Shown here one piece after another: positions 34,201 through 41,356 of a DNA stretch of 64,000 bases (position 1 is the first letter of the stretch; the number at the start of each line of letters is the position of its first letter). The stretch lies in NCBI GenBank assembly GCA_023386155.1, contig JAEWKH010000001.1, positions 23,398 to 87,397 on the forward strand, given 5' to 3'. The notes beneath the pieces are model-generated. The model made no database searches, was not told where the DNA came from, and saw only the letters and a program-made list of their open reading frames with translations. The stretch comes from Pseudomonadota bacterium (lineage in GTDB: Bacteria; Pseudomonadota; Alphaproteobacteria; Rhizobiales; Beijerinckiaceae). Made by a program: the position numbers and the translations under genes.

Positions 34201-34390
34201 CTTCTGGGGATCGATGGCTTACACGCTGATTGGTGGCACGGCGGTCGGCACGGTGCTGATCCTGCTCTTCCTGCCGGCCCTCTATGCGGCGTGGTTCCGG
34301 ATCAAGCCTGAGGTCGTCGATGAGGACCATGAGGCACTGCAAGGCACTGAGCCGCAAAGACTGCCCGACGTTGCCGTGGCAGCGGAATAG
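31268..34390 (+). CDS. RND efflux pump inner-membrane transporter (HAE1-like)
   Basis: 1040 residues, the normal length for AcrB/MexB relatives, with twelve membrane helices and two large periplasmic loops. The proton-relay acidic pair in helix 4 is present (GLLVDDAIIAIE, about residues 401-402). The N-terminus (NLSAIAVRERAVTLFSILLL) belongs to the subgroup paired with short adaptors. Likely exports hydrophobic drugs, solvents or biocides by proton antiport. Translation is coupled to the adaptor; repression by the adjacent TetR is likely. Confidence 0.92.
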   Translation: MSLNLSAIAVRERAVTLFSILLLVAAGAYAFLMMGRAEDPNFTIKTLTVTTAWPGTTAREMQDLVAEPLEKRLQELTWYDRVETTTRPGYVYMTVTLKDSTPPSAVQEEFYQARKKLGDEARNLPSGVFGPFVNDEYSDVSFALYALKAKGMPMRELARQAEVIRQDLLHVPGVKKINILGERPEQFFVEFSFAKLATLGVSAQDIVTALQRQNIVTPAGSIDTKGPRVFIRVDGAYDSVQAIADTPIVAAGRTLKLSDIAEIRRGYEDPPTYLIRRQGEPTIMLAAVMQEGWDGLALGKALEAKTAAIAQTLPLGMTLDKVTDQAVNITSAVDEFMMKFAMALGVVLLVSLLSLGWRVGIVVALAVPLTLAVVFLIMLETGRFFDRITLGALILALGLLVDDAIIAIEVMVVKMEEGMDRIKAAAYAWSHTAAPMLSGTLVTVAGFLPVGFARSTAGEYAGNIFWVVGFALIVSWIVAVVFTPYLGVKMLPAIKPIEGGHHAIYDTPNYRRLRRLITFAVRHKFVTCGIVGIAFALSGVSMGAVKQQFFPTSDRPEVLVEVRLPEGTSIATTTATVEKLEHWLDDQPEAKIVTSYVGQGAPRFFFAMAPELPDPAFAKIVVLTPDTEAREALKRRLREAVSQGLAPEAYVRVTQLVFGPYTPFPVEFRVMGPDPAQLYAISEKALDIMRGVPDVRQANRDWGNRSPVLRFIPDQDRLNLIGLSPAEVGQQLQFLLTGIAVTQVREDIRNVPIVARSAGGERLDPTRLADFSLMSRDGRQIPLDQIGHSAVHLEEPILKRRDRTPVITIRSDINEATQPPEVSKQIMTALQPLIASLPAGYRIEMGGSIEEAAKANAALAKIFPAMIAVTLIVIMLQVRSFSTMAMVLLTAPLGLVGVVPMLLTFNQPFGFNAILGLIGLAGILMRNTLILTEQIKENRAAGLDAYHAVIEATVQRTRPVILTALAAVLAFIPLTHSVFWGSMAYTLIGGTAVGTVLILLFLPALYAAWFRIKPEVVDEDHEALQGTEPQRLPDVAVAAE

Positions 34391-34427
34391 CGTGGATCTG
34401 AGAGTGTCCGAAAGACGAGGAAGAAAG

Positions 34428-34592
34428 ATGAAGTGGTTTCTGGAGAGGATGCGTTTGTATTCCGAGGCGCTTTCCGGCCTCGATGATGCGAGAGGCGAAC
34501 ACTTGCACTATCTGGAAGCCCGGGTGCGGCGCCTGGAGAGCGAGATTGCTCGTCTTGAGGTCCTCGTCGAGGCGCTTCGGCACCGCGGCTGA
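34428..34592 (+). CDS. Small coiled-coil protein after the RND pump
   Basis: 54 residues from the ATG at 34428, with a GAGGAAGAAAG ribosome-binding site. After a basic/aromatic start (MKWFLERMRLY) the rest is a heptad-like helix (YLEARVRRLESEIARLEVLV). It is 37 bp after the pump gene, so probably cotranscribed. Small accessory peptides occur with RND pumps, but no family was recognised. Confidence 0.6.
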   Translation: MKWFLERMRLYSEALSGLDDARGEHLHYLEARVRRLESEIARLEVLVEALRHRG

Positions 34593-34690
34593 AACGGAGA
34601 TTGCTGCTGTCGGATTGAGGTTACGGGTTTAGGGAAGGACCGCTCATGGCACAACGCTGAAATCCGCAGGATGTCAGCGAATTGGTCTAA

Positions 34691-34716
34691 CGCACCCGTT
34701 CAAGTGAACGGGTGCG
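34691..34716 (+). terminator. Perfect 12-bp hairpin after efflux operon
   Basis: CGCACCCGTTCA, two-base loop, TGAACGGGTGCG. A very stable stem about 100 bp after the small coiled-coil gene. It lacks a T-run but probably ends the efflux transcript; it also marks the end of the cargo block. Confidence 0.6.
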
Positions 34717-34802
34717 CCGTCTGGCTCCACCCAAGATCCGCCACCACCATACCGGGACCTTGCGCCGGATTTTCATGCCTGGGCACCGGTTCCCTTTACT
34801 GG

Positions 34803-35146
34803 CGACACTCAACGCTAGGGGGCGGCTAAAGGCGGGATAGTGTTGACCCTAGTGTTGACCGCTAAACCCTTGAAAGCAAAGGAATTAAATCACCACTCAA
34901 CACTATCAACACTATCAACACTATATTTTAAAAGTTTATATGTAATAGAGAGAGCAGTCATGACGCATGGAGCTCGGTCGCCTGACAACCCTTCATCACG
35001 CCCTCGTATATATATAGGGTTGTGAGGTGCCCTGTTTTTAGTGTTGTAGTGTTGAGAATGTCCTGGAGGCCAGTATTCATGCGGGTTTCAGGCAACACAC
35101 TAGGTAAATATCAAGTGTTGAGTAGTGTCGAAATGAAGTGTTGAGG
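34803..35146. repeat. Iteron-like repeats around an AT-rich core (candidate replication origin)
   Basis: At least ten copies of a TAGTGTTGA-type 9-mer. Direct copies at 34838 and 34850; three perfect tandem inverse copies TCAACACTA at 34897, 34906 and 34915; then 35039, 35047, 35113, 35123 (one change) and about 35136. Between the two groups lies an AT-rich run (34921-34950 and the TATATATA at about 35010). No protein-coding frame spans it. Iterons plus AT-rich DNA in an element with its own primase-helicase suggest an origin; a repressor-operator array is the alternative. Confidence 0.6.
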
Positions 35147-35422
35147 CTCCACCAGGGGCGCGGATGGACCGCTGCGGCCCCAACACAAGGGTGTGCCGGC
35201 CACCGCGAGCTGTTCGGCCTCGTAGCCGGAACTGACTTCAAGATCGACCTTATTGGCCGCCTGTCGCGTGTTCCAGGCGCGGTGAAGGCGGAGGAGGGGC
35301 AACCTGGGTCGAAGGCTCGGTTTGCGAGCAACCGGCCGCAACGGTACCTCGCGATCCCGCTGGGAACGATTGCCGGCGGGGAGGGCCGCGGCGTCGATGC
35401 GGCGGATGACCTGCCCATCTGA
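35138..35422 (+). CDS. Unknown protein just after the iteron region (possibly truncated)
   Basis: 94 codons from a GTG at 35138 that lies inside the last repeat. Codon choice is strongly biased as in real genes, and a canonical terminator follows at 35467. The start is doubtful (no clear ribosome-binding site), so this may be the 3' end of a gene lost at the origin region. No domain recognised; the C-terminus (RYLAIPLGTIAGGEGRGVDA) is globular-looking. Confidence 0.45.
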   Translation: MLRLHQGRGWTAAAPTQGCAGHRELFGLVAGTDFKIDLIGRLSRVPGAVKAEEGQPGSKARFASNRPQRYLAIPLGTIAGGEGRGVDAADDLPI

Positions 35423-35466
35423 TCTTTGAGACGCCCGGCCGTGGACGCCGGTATGTGTATGGCTTG

Positions 35467-35493
35467 AGGCGACCTGCAATGGGTCGCCTTTTC
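35467..35493 (+). terminator. Intrinsic terminator
   Basis: AGGCGACC, a seven-base loop, GGTCGCCT, then TTTCATTTT. Stem of 8 bp with a proper T-rich tail, 45 bp after the preceding frame. Confidence 0.85.
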
Positions 35494-35591
35494 ATTTTCC
35501 ATGGCCTCAGATGGGCGATCGGTTATATCAGGCACACTAGGTGCGGGCCTCGGAGCTCCGAACTCATCTGAATGCCTTGGAGGTGCTGATC

Positions 35592-35894
35592 GTGCGTCAC
35601 ACTACAACCCAGTCGACAGAGACGGTCTCAGACATCACCTGTGATGTTTGCGGTCGAAGCACCAGCGTGGAAGGCTTCGGCTGTCAGTATGGCACCCTGC
35701 AGGCCCACTGGGGCTACGGTTCGAAGCACGATGGGGAGCGCTACGAGGTTCATCTCTGTGAGTCCTGCTTCTTTGGCACGCTAGGCATGCTGCGCCGCGA
35801 CCGCATGGTGAACACGATGTTCGATGAGGGGACGAAGGCATCCGATGAAACCTTTGGACTTGTCGGGAGGGAGGATTTCTCGGGCGAGAGGTGA
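35592..35894 (+). CDS. Small zinc-ribbon-like protein
   Basis: 100 residues from the GTG at 35592, with GGAGG at 35579-35583. Two CxxC pairs 44 residues apart, DITCDVCGRST and HLCESCFFGTLG, with Gly/Tyr/His-rich sequence between, suggest one zinc site. Such small two-knuckle proteins are common in gammaproteobacterial accessory regions; the function is not known. Confidence 0.65.
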   Translation: MRHTTTQSTETVSDITCDVCGRSTSVEGFGCQYGTLQAHWGYGSKHDGERYEVHLCESCFFGTLGMLRRDRMVNTMFDEGTKASDETFGLVGREDFSGER

Positions 35895-35995
35895 CCTGTC
35901 ATCTGCCGCTGATCGGCACGGCGGGCACATAGCGACCTACCGTTTCCATGCAAATACGTGACATGTGACCAGGGTAGTGATGGCACACTATCCGC

Positions 35996-36523
35996 ATGAC
36001 CAGACAACACGAACACCAGCGGCCTGACGACCTTCACGCAATGCGTGACGCAGCCAGGGTGCTGTATGAATCTCGACCCGACCTCACCTTCGAGCAGGTT
36101 GCCAAGGAGACTGGCGTATCCAGGCGCACCATCATGCGCTGGAGCGCTGTCGATGGCGGCTGGAAGAAAGCTGGTGGGCCGATCATCAGCGCTCGTGCGC
36201 ACGAGGCCGCTGACAGGATCGCCAAGGCAGTCGAACATGCCGGGCCGGATGCCGGCGAGGCAGCCAAGCAGGCCGCGACCGACGCTGCACGGATCGAGGC
36301 CTCGGTGGACGAGCGTGCCCAGGTGCTGGTGAAGCATCGCTCTGAGTGGGGCATCGTGCGCGGCCTAGTGGCCGAGGCGGTGCGCAGCCGTGACGGCGCG
36401 AAGGCGCGCTTGGCCGTCGACGTCGGCCGCGCTCTGAAGTTCGCCCAGGATGGCGAGCGCAAGGCCTGGGGTTTGGATGTCGAGGCCCAATCCAACGCTA
36501 TTGTCGTTATTGAGAGGAACTGA
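35996..36523 (+). CDS. HTH protein, small-terminase-like
   Basis: 175 residues. An N-terminal helix-turn-helix (LTFEQVAKETGVSRRTIMRW, about 30-49) is followed by a long Ala/Glu/Arg helix region. This is the layout of phage terminase small subunits and of some satellite packaging redirectors. No large terminase gene follows. The stop is 2 bp before the next gene. The identification as a terminase subunit is tentative. Confidence 0.55.
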   Translation: MTRQHEHQRPDDLHAMRDAARVLYESRPDLTFEQVAKETGVSRRTIMRWSAVDGGWKKAGGPIISARAHEAADRIAKAVEHAGPDAGEAAKQAATDAARIEASVDERAQVLVKHRSEWGIVRGLVAEAVRSRDGAKARLAVDVGRALKFAQDGERKAWGLDVEAQSNAIVVIERN

Positions 36524-36525
36524 AC

Positions 36526-36813
36526 GTGCTCGAAGGAAATCCATTCTGGCGCGCCCCGCGCCGCACTGAGTACCTGGTGCACCAGGAGCTCCATGCGCTC
36601 CTGCTCCATCTGTACAACCCAGCTGACCATCGTCTCGACCTGGACGCCTTCCTGGCAGACCTGGCTGGCGATCAGCTGGAGCTGGCCAGCGAGATCCTGG
36701 AGAACTACCGCGAGGGTGGTCGCACCGATGCCGGGTTCGTGCTGCTGGCCTCCTCCCTGGAGACGGCGACCCGGAAAGTCGAGCGCGAGTACAGCGCTGA
36801 TCGGCCTATGTGA
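36526..36813 (+). CDS. Hypothetical protein paired with HTH protein
   Basis: 95 residues from the GTG at 36526, 2 bp after the preceding stop, so translation is probably coupled. Acidic, helical, with LLLHLYNPADHRLDLDAFLA. Overlaps the end of the convergent gene by 8 bp. No family recognised. Confidence 0.55.
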   Translation: MLEGNPFWRAPRRTEYLVHQELHALLLHLYNPADHRLDLDAFLADLAGDQLELASEILENYREGGRTDAGFVLLASSLETATRKVEREYSADRPM

Positions 36814-37867
36814 ACCAGCCGACCAGGACGGCGCCGGCGATGATGAGGGCAACACACACGATCGCTATCCTGAGCCGATTGATGCCTGCGCTCCGTTTCG
36901 GCGAGTGAGGTCTGACATTAGAGTCGGCAGTTGGCTCCGACTCGTTGGATAGCCCGGCAAAGAGCTCGTGCAGTTCGTCGCGCGCACCGACGAGCAGTGT
37001 TGCCGCGAACGATAGGCACAGTGAGGTGTAGTTCTCTTCGATCTCGCTGGGTAGGCCGCGCCCACGTTCCGCGTTCTCGCCGCCCATGCGGTAGAACGAC
37101 ATGGGGAGCCCATGGACGTGCTGGGAGAACAACACGTGCAGGTACTTGAAGGTGCTTCGTCCGACACCAGCGCGCTCGGCCACATCCTCAAGTGGATATA
37201 GGTAGGCGTCACGCCCCTTGAGGAACTTCTTCTGTTGCTTCTCCGGCAGCGCGGTGAAGAAGCTGTTTGAGGTCAGCCGCTGTCGCAGTTCGTCGGCTTG
37301 GGTGTTGAAGCCGTCCAAGTCTGGCGCTGCTCTTCCTGTCATCTCTTCTTGAGCCTCGAAGAGACGGATGCGGGCGACGCAGTCATGCAGGTTGAACAGG
37401 TTCCACCGACACTCCCATTCCTCAGGCGAACACGGATCGACGCAGAGATAGAAGAACGCCAGCCGCGTCTCGAGCATGGAGCGCACAACACCGGTGAGGG
37501 AACCGTAGTCCCAGTGTTCAATCACCTTCGTGGCCCAAGGTGATAGCGGACAGAAGATCGCGAGTGTCACGCCCTTTGTGACCAGGCTCGTGAATAGGAC
37601 TGAGGCGTAGAAGTGCTTTGAAGTAGGAGAGCGGATACCTCCGTACTGCCGGGACACGTGAATGCACTCGCGAACCACGTTATCGAGAGCATTGAGGCGC
37701 TGCAGATACTCCTCTGACGGCTCTGGTCCCACCTGACCTGCATCCCGTATGTCATCCAAAGTCGAAGCGGCCATGTGTTTTTCCATCTGGTCGGGACCTG
37801 CCGACTCCACAAGCGTCTTACCCGCAACGACTGTGGCGGGAGGGATCGAGGGGAGCCATTCCAGCAT
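36806..37867 (-). CDS. DUF5677-like protein with C-terminal membrane anchor
   Basis: 353 residues; the start is uncertain (in-frame ATGs at 37867 and 37786). The central region (SKHFYASVLFTSLVTKGVTL, then HWDYGSLTGVVRSMLETRLA and FFYLCVDP) is all-helical and resembles DUF5677-type proteins, a group often found in accessory DNA. The last 20 residues (AIVCVALIIAGAVLVGWFT) form one membrane helix preceded by basic residues, so it is tail-anchored with a cytosolic body. It is the only minus-strand gene in this stretch and has its own promoter region, like a lysogeny-expressed cargo gene. A defence function is only a guess. Confidence 0.5.
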   Translation of the reverse strand: MLEWLPSIPPATVVAGKTLVESAGPDQMEKHMAASTLDDIRDAGQVGPEPSEEYLQRLNALDNVVRECIHVSRQYGGIRSPTSKHFYASVLFTSLVTKGVTLAIFCPLSPWATKVIEHWDYGSLTGVVRSMLETRLAFFYLCVDPCSPEEWECRWNLFNLHDCVARIRLFEAQEEMTGRAAPDLDGFNTQADELRQRLTSNSFFTALPEKQQKKFLKGRDAYLYPLEDVAERAGVGRSTFKYLHVLFSQHVHGLPMSFYRMGGENAERGRGLPSEIEENYTSLCLSFAATLLVGARDELHELFAGLSNESEPTADSNVRPHSPKRSAGINRLRIAIVCVALIIAGAVLVGWFT

Positions 37868-37930
37868 GCTTAGCTACGAGGTAGCCGATGCGGTGTCGAG
37901 AGGTGGCGCGAGGCTGACTTTCCGGAAGCG

Positions 37931-38048
37931 TGGCCAATTTGGTTGATCAAAAATGATGTGGCCAAATAGGATCGGGCAGCGGACTAATTGACCAATCTTG
38001 GCCGTTATGGCAGAATGGGTCTACTCAAATTGACCATGGTTGCCAAAT
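37931..38048. promoter_or_regulatory. Repeat-rich region upstream of serine resolvase
   Basis: GGCCAATTTGGTTGATC near 37932 and, inverted, AATTGACCAATCTTGGCC (37986-38003), plus TGGCCAAAT (37959-37967) and TTGCCAAAT next to the start codon. Several related half-sites within 120 bp before a resolvase gene fit a res-type recombination site with overlapping autoregulation. Confidence 0.5.
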
Positions 38049-38681
38049 ATGTCCGCCCTCAAGATCGCTCGCATCTATCTCCGTGTGTCCACCGACCAGC
38101 AGGACCTGGAGCGCCAAGAAGCCATCGTCGCCAACGCCAAGGCCGCCGGCTATTACGTGGCGGGGGTCTATCGAGAGAAGGCCTCTGGCGCCCGTGCTGA
38201 CCGCCCTGAGCTGCTGCGCATGATCGCAGACCTCCAGCCGGACGAGGTGGTGATCGCCGAGAAGATCGACCGCATCAGCCGCTTGCCGCTGTCTGAGGCC
38301 GAGAAGCTGATCGACACCATCAGGTTCAAAGGCGCACGGCTGGCCATCCCGGGCGTGGTCGACTTGTCCGAGCTGGCTGCCGCTTCCGATGGCATAGCTA
38401 AGGTGGTGCTTGAGAGCGTTCAGGACATGCTCCTGAAGCTGGCCCTCCAGATGGCTCGCGATGACTATGAGACCCGCCGCGAACGCCAGGAGCAGGGAAT
38501 CGCGATCGCCAAGAGCAGAGGCACCTACACGGGCCGCAAGGCTGACACCGCTCGCCATGAGCTGATCCGAAACCTGCGCGCGGCCGGCAAGAGCATCGCC
38601 GAGACGGCTCGCCTGGCGAAGTGCAGCACGGGCCTGGTCAAGCTAGTGACGAAGTCAGTCGCTACCGAGAAGGCCGAATGA
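38049..38681 (+). CDS. Serine recombinase/resolvase
   Basis: 210 residues from the ATG at 38049. The catalytic domain begins KIARIYLRVSTDQQ with the nucleophilic Ser of the RVST motif near residue 12. The typical YREKASGARADRPEL and DEVVIAEKIDRISR follow, then the E-helix and a C-terminal HTH (SIAETARLAKCSTGLVKLVT). Length and layout are those of resolvase/invertase small serine recombinases. Likely resolves multimers or inverts DNA of the element. Confidence 0.88.
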   Translation: MSALKIARIYLRVSTDQQDLERQEAIVANAKAAGYYVAGVYREKASGARADRPELLRMIADLQPDEVVIAEKIDRISRLPLSEAEKLIDTIRFKGARLAIPGVVDLSELAAASDGIAKVVLESVQDMLLKLALQMARDDYETRRERQEQGIAIAKSRGTYTGRKADTARHELIRNLRAAGKSIAETARLAKCSTGLVKLVTKSVATEKAE

Positions 38682-38706
38682 CCGACGAGGACCAAGAGAT
38701 CTCCAT

Positions 38707-38730
38707 GGCTGCCTAACCTACCTGGCAGCC
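38707..38730. terminator. Hairpin between convergent genes
   Basis: GGCTGCC (38707-38713), ten-base loop, GGCAGCC (38724-38730). It lies where the resolvase and the DUF6508-like gene converge, and can serve both directions weakly. Confidence 0.45.
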
Positions 38731-39185
38731 GTCGCACTCTTCAGGTCGCACTCTTCCACCACAATCGGCTCCAGCAGGCTCGAGTCGCTCTCGAGCCGAG
38801 TGGCCACCACCTCCAGTGCTCCGCTGTCGAGTGCCTCTCTCACATGAGATGAGTATCCATCTGCCCAGCGTTCAGCCCGTAACAGCATGTGGACCCAGTG
38901 GCGCAGCCCCCCGAACTGGCATGCACCCAGGTGCTCGCGGGGCCGGCTTTTCATTTGCTCGAACAATCCGCCATCCATCATGGAATAGTCCCCGCAGACG
39001 AAGCCACAGGCATAAGCGGACACGACAAACTTCCGGTACTCCGGCAGTTCGAAGAACTCCTCAAGGCCTATGCCCCGACGCCGTTCATAGGTCCGTATCA
39101 GGTCTCGCGTCAGCAAGGCGAACAGCTGCGCCTGATCGCTCAGTACCTGTGCGCGCCGACTGGCAGCCTTCTGGGCAATAAACAT
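38718..39185 (-). CDS. DUF6508-like protein
   Basis: 155 residues from the ATG at 39185, with GAGAGG upstream on the minus strand; the frame is open much further but only this part looks genuine. The C-terminal section (FGGLRHWVHMLLRAERWADG, then HVREALDSGALEVVATRLE) matches the pattern of DUF6508 proteins (TLLT-x-C-x-RGER-x-DG). These are small, widespread accessory proteins of unknown role. The N-terminus is helical. Confidence 0.55.
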   Translation of the reverse strand: MFIAQKAASRRAQVLSDQAQLFALLTRDLIRTYERRRGIGLEEFFELPEYRKFVVSAYACGFVCGDYSMMDGGLFEQMKSRPREHLGACQFGGLRHWVHMLLRAERWADGYSSHVREALDSGALEVVATRLESDSSLLEPIVVEECDLKSATAAR

Positions 39186-39299
39186 CGCACACCTCTCGGG
39201 TCGTGACGGCACATTAACGGTGGGAACCGGGCAATGACCGGGGAAATGCCGGGGAAGCACCGGCATCTCGACGATACGACCACCATGGGTGATGACGCA

Positions 39300-40127
39300 A
39301 TGACCGCAACAACTACCGAACAACTGAAAGAACAACTTGATCAGGCCCAGGTGGAGCTGATCGAGTGCCTGCGCAACGGCGCTGATACTGCGCCAATCCG
39401 CGCGAACATTTCCCGCCTCGAGGGCGAGCTGTCCCAGGCCTTGGCTGCCGAGCAGGCTGCGGCCAGCGCTCAGGAGGCGGAGGAGGCCCAGGTCATCGCC
39501 GAGCAGGCCGCCGACATCGCCACCGAGGCGCATGCCAACATCCAGGCCCGCACCGAGGTGGAGGGCTTGGCCGAACTCGCCGGTGATCAGCTGCCGGCCG
39601 TACCGCGGAATCCGATCGTTGAGGATGCTGCTGCTCGCGTTGCCGCTGCCCGGGCGGCCCTGGCGAAGGCTGAAGCCGCTCAGAAGCCTTTGAAGGATGA
39701 GGCGGTGCGCCTGTCCCAGCGCCTGGGCGTTAAGCGCGCCGCTGCCGACAAGATCCGCACTCGCCGTGCAGCGGGCGACGAGCAGCCGACCGACGCGACC
39801 GATCTGGGTCTGCTACTGGCCGACATCGAGGGCTTGGAGCCGCTAGTGAATGAGGCCAACCGCGCAGCCCGTGCAGCTGACCCGGCAGCACAGCGCGAAG
39901 TCCTGACCACTGCCACCGCTGACCTGACCCGCGCAGAGGTGAAGGCTGCATTCAACGCTGCACGCGAGGCTGTGGTGCAGGCCGAGGCAGTGTTCCTGCG
40001 TGCGTTCAAGAACCTGCTCGAAACGGGCCGGGCTGCTGGCGAAGGGTCGCCCTGGGCCGCGTGGAAAGCGTCGCCGGACATGCGCCGCGCTGTGACCGGC
40101 CAGTACGTACCAGGCGGCACGTTCTGA
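39300..40127 (+). CDS. Long coiled-coil protein (scaffold-like)
   Basis: 275 residues from the ATG at 39300; upstream in-frame ATGs exist at 39285 and 39234. Almost wholly Ala/Glu/Gln/Arg helix with heptads (EQLKEQLDQAQVELIECLRN, then LSQALAAEQAAASAQEAEEA). It has no signal peptide. It opens a + strand run of phage-type genes, a position where scaffolding or head-associated proteins occur, but the composition alone cannot prove this. Confidence 0.55.
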   Translation: MTATTTEQLKEQLDQAQVELIECLRNGADTAPIRANISRLEGELSQALAAEQAAASAQEAEEAQVIAEQAADIATEAHANIQARTEVEGLAELAGDQLPAVPRNPIVEDAAARVAAARAALAKAEAAQKPLKDEAVRLSQRLGVKRAAADKIRTRRAAGDEQPTDATDLGLLLADIEGLEPLVNEANRAARAADPAAQREVLTTATADLTRAEVKAAFNAAREAVVQAEAVFLRAFKNLLETGRAAGEGSPWAAWKASPDMRRAVTGQYVPGGTF

Positions 40128-40189
40128 CTGAAGCCAGCCACAACACAGGGGCGCCAAGCCGGCGCCCGCACCCTCCAGAGGCAAGAACC

Positions 40190-40471
40190 ATGAGCATCGA
40201 GAACACCACCAACACCGAGCGCGACGGCAAAGGCCGCTTCAAGCCCGGGAACAACGCCAACCCTGCAGGCCGACCGAAGCTGACCACCGAGCAGCGCATC
40301 GAGCGCGCTCTTACCACTCATGGCCCGGCGATCCTGGATCGCGCATTCGTCGAGGCGAGGACGGATAACACAGTCATGGCCGCGTTGCTGAACTTCCTGG
40401 CCAGCTGCCAGGGCGCTCAGAACCTGGCCACCGCCGCGATGCTGCAGGCAGGCGGCAACAGCACACACTAA
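40190..40471 (+). CDS. DUF5681-type phage protein
   Basis: 93 residues from the ATG at 40190, with AGAGGCAAGA upstream. It begins with the DUF5681 signature (GKGRFKPGNNANPAGRPKLT), found at the N-terminus of many phage proteins encoded near packaging genes. The rest is a short helical tail. Confidence 0.65.
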   Translation: MSIENTTNTERDGKGRFKPGNNANPAGRPKLTTEQRIERALTTHGPAILDRAFVEARTDNTVMAALLNFLASCQGAQNLATAAMLQAGGNSTH

Positions 40472-40493
40472 TCACCAACCACACAACGACATA

Positions 40494-40865
40494 ATGACCA
40501 TGACCGGCACTATCGATTATTACGGCAACCCCTGCATGAGCGACGAGGAGCTGCTTCGCCTCATGCGTAAAGCACTCAAACGCGGACGCAGCACCAGCGC
40601 AGCCAATCCAAAGAAGCGCGCCGTCCTGCTGCACAAGGCGATGGCGCCGGACGACGCCATGATCGCGGGCGCGGCGAAAGCCTCCGGCGCGGTGGCAACG
40701 AAACCCGGCGGCTTCACCTCTGCCGAGATGCTGAAGCGACTGAACACTGCCGTTACCCTTGGCAAGGTCACCGGTCACGACGCCGTTGTGGCCGAGAAGC
40801 TGATCCGCCTCGGCACTGAACTGCCTACCCCCCTGCGCAAACTGCTCGAGGGGATGAAGGCATGA
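40494..40865 (+). CDS. Hypothetical phage-type protein
   Basis: 123 residues from the ATG at 40494 (or 40500). Basic, with a helical stretch (SDEELLRLMRKALKRGRSTS) and a C-terminal part (AEMLKRLNTAVTLGKVTGHD). It is translationally coupled to the next gene (ATGA at 40862-40865). No family recognised. Confidence 0.55.
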   Translation: MTMTGTIDYYGNPCMSDEELLRLMRKALKRGRSTSAANPKKRAVLLHKAMAPDDAMIAGAAKASGAVATKPGGFTSAEMLKRLNTAVTLGKVTGHDAVVAEKLIRLGTELPTPLRKLLEGMKA

Positions 40866-41344
40866 GCATCCTCACAAACTCTGGCCGCGCTGCTGTCGCA
40901 GCCTCCATCATGTCGCAGGAAATCCACCTCGCATGGGGATCTGGCGACGCCGCATGGGACACGACGCCTGTCCCTGAGCAGGCTGATTCAACTGCGCTGG
41001 TCAATGAGATCGGCCGTCGTCGTATAACCCGGGCGCTGTTCTGCCTGCCCCACCCGCAAGGCGAGCTCATCGTACCGACCGGACGGTTCACCCAGTCCGA
41101 TGCCCCGACCAAGTACCTCTACGTGCGCTTTTCGTTCGACTTCGCCGACGCGCCCGCATCCACGATCCGCGAGGTCGCGGTCTTCAGCGGTACGACCGTC
41201 AAGGACTCTGTGCCGGCTGATCAGGACTACATTGTGCCGTCCGATATCGAGAATCCCGGGCTGATGCTTGCGCTCGAACACATCGGCGCTCTGGAGCGAA
41301 GCGCGTCTGTTCGCCAGCAGTTCGAATTCGTCATCCAATTCTAA
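40862..41344 (+). CDS. Phage tail-associated-like protein
   Basis: 160 residues. The start overlaps the previous stop. MSILTNSGRAAVAASIMSQE and IHLAWGSG resemble small structural proteins coded just before the tape-measure gene in some siphovirus genomes. The middle (YLYVRFSFDFADAP and IREVAVFSG) is beta-rich. It ends 12 bp before the tape-measure gene. The assignment rests on context. Confidence 0.55.
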   Translation: MSILTNSGRAAVAASIMSQEIHLAWGSGDAAWDTTPVPEQADSTALVNEIGRRRITRALFCLPHPQGELIVPTGRFTQSDAPTKYLYVRFSFDFADAPASTIREVAVFSGTTVKDSVPADQDYIVPSDIENPGLMLALEHIGALERSASVRQQFEFVIQF

Positions 41345-41356
41345 GAGGCGCCCATT

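Noticed and set aside
34838..35146. CRISPR array
   Set aside because: Repeats are 9 bp, irregularly spaced, in both orientations and partly tandem without unique spacers of constant length; they fit iterons, not CRISPR.
35077..35535. 152-codon minus-strand frame through the iteron region
   Set aside because: It crosses the repeats and a + strand terminator, has no ribosome-binding site, and codon use favours the + strand frame 35138-35422.
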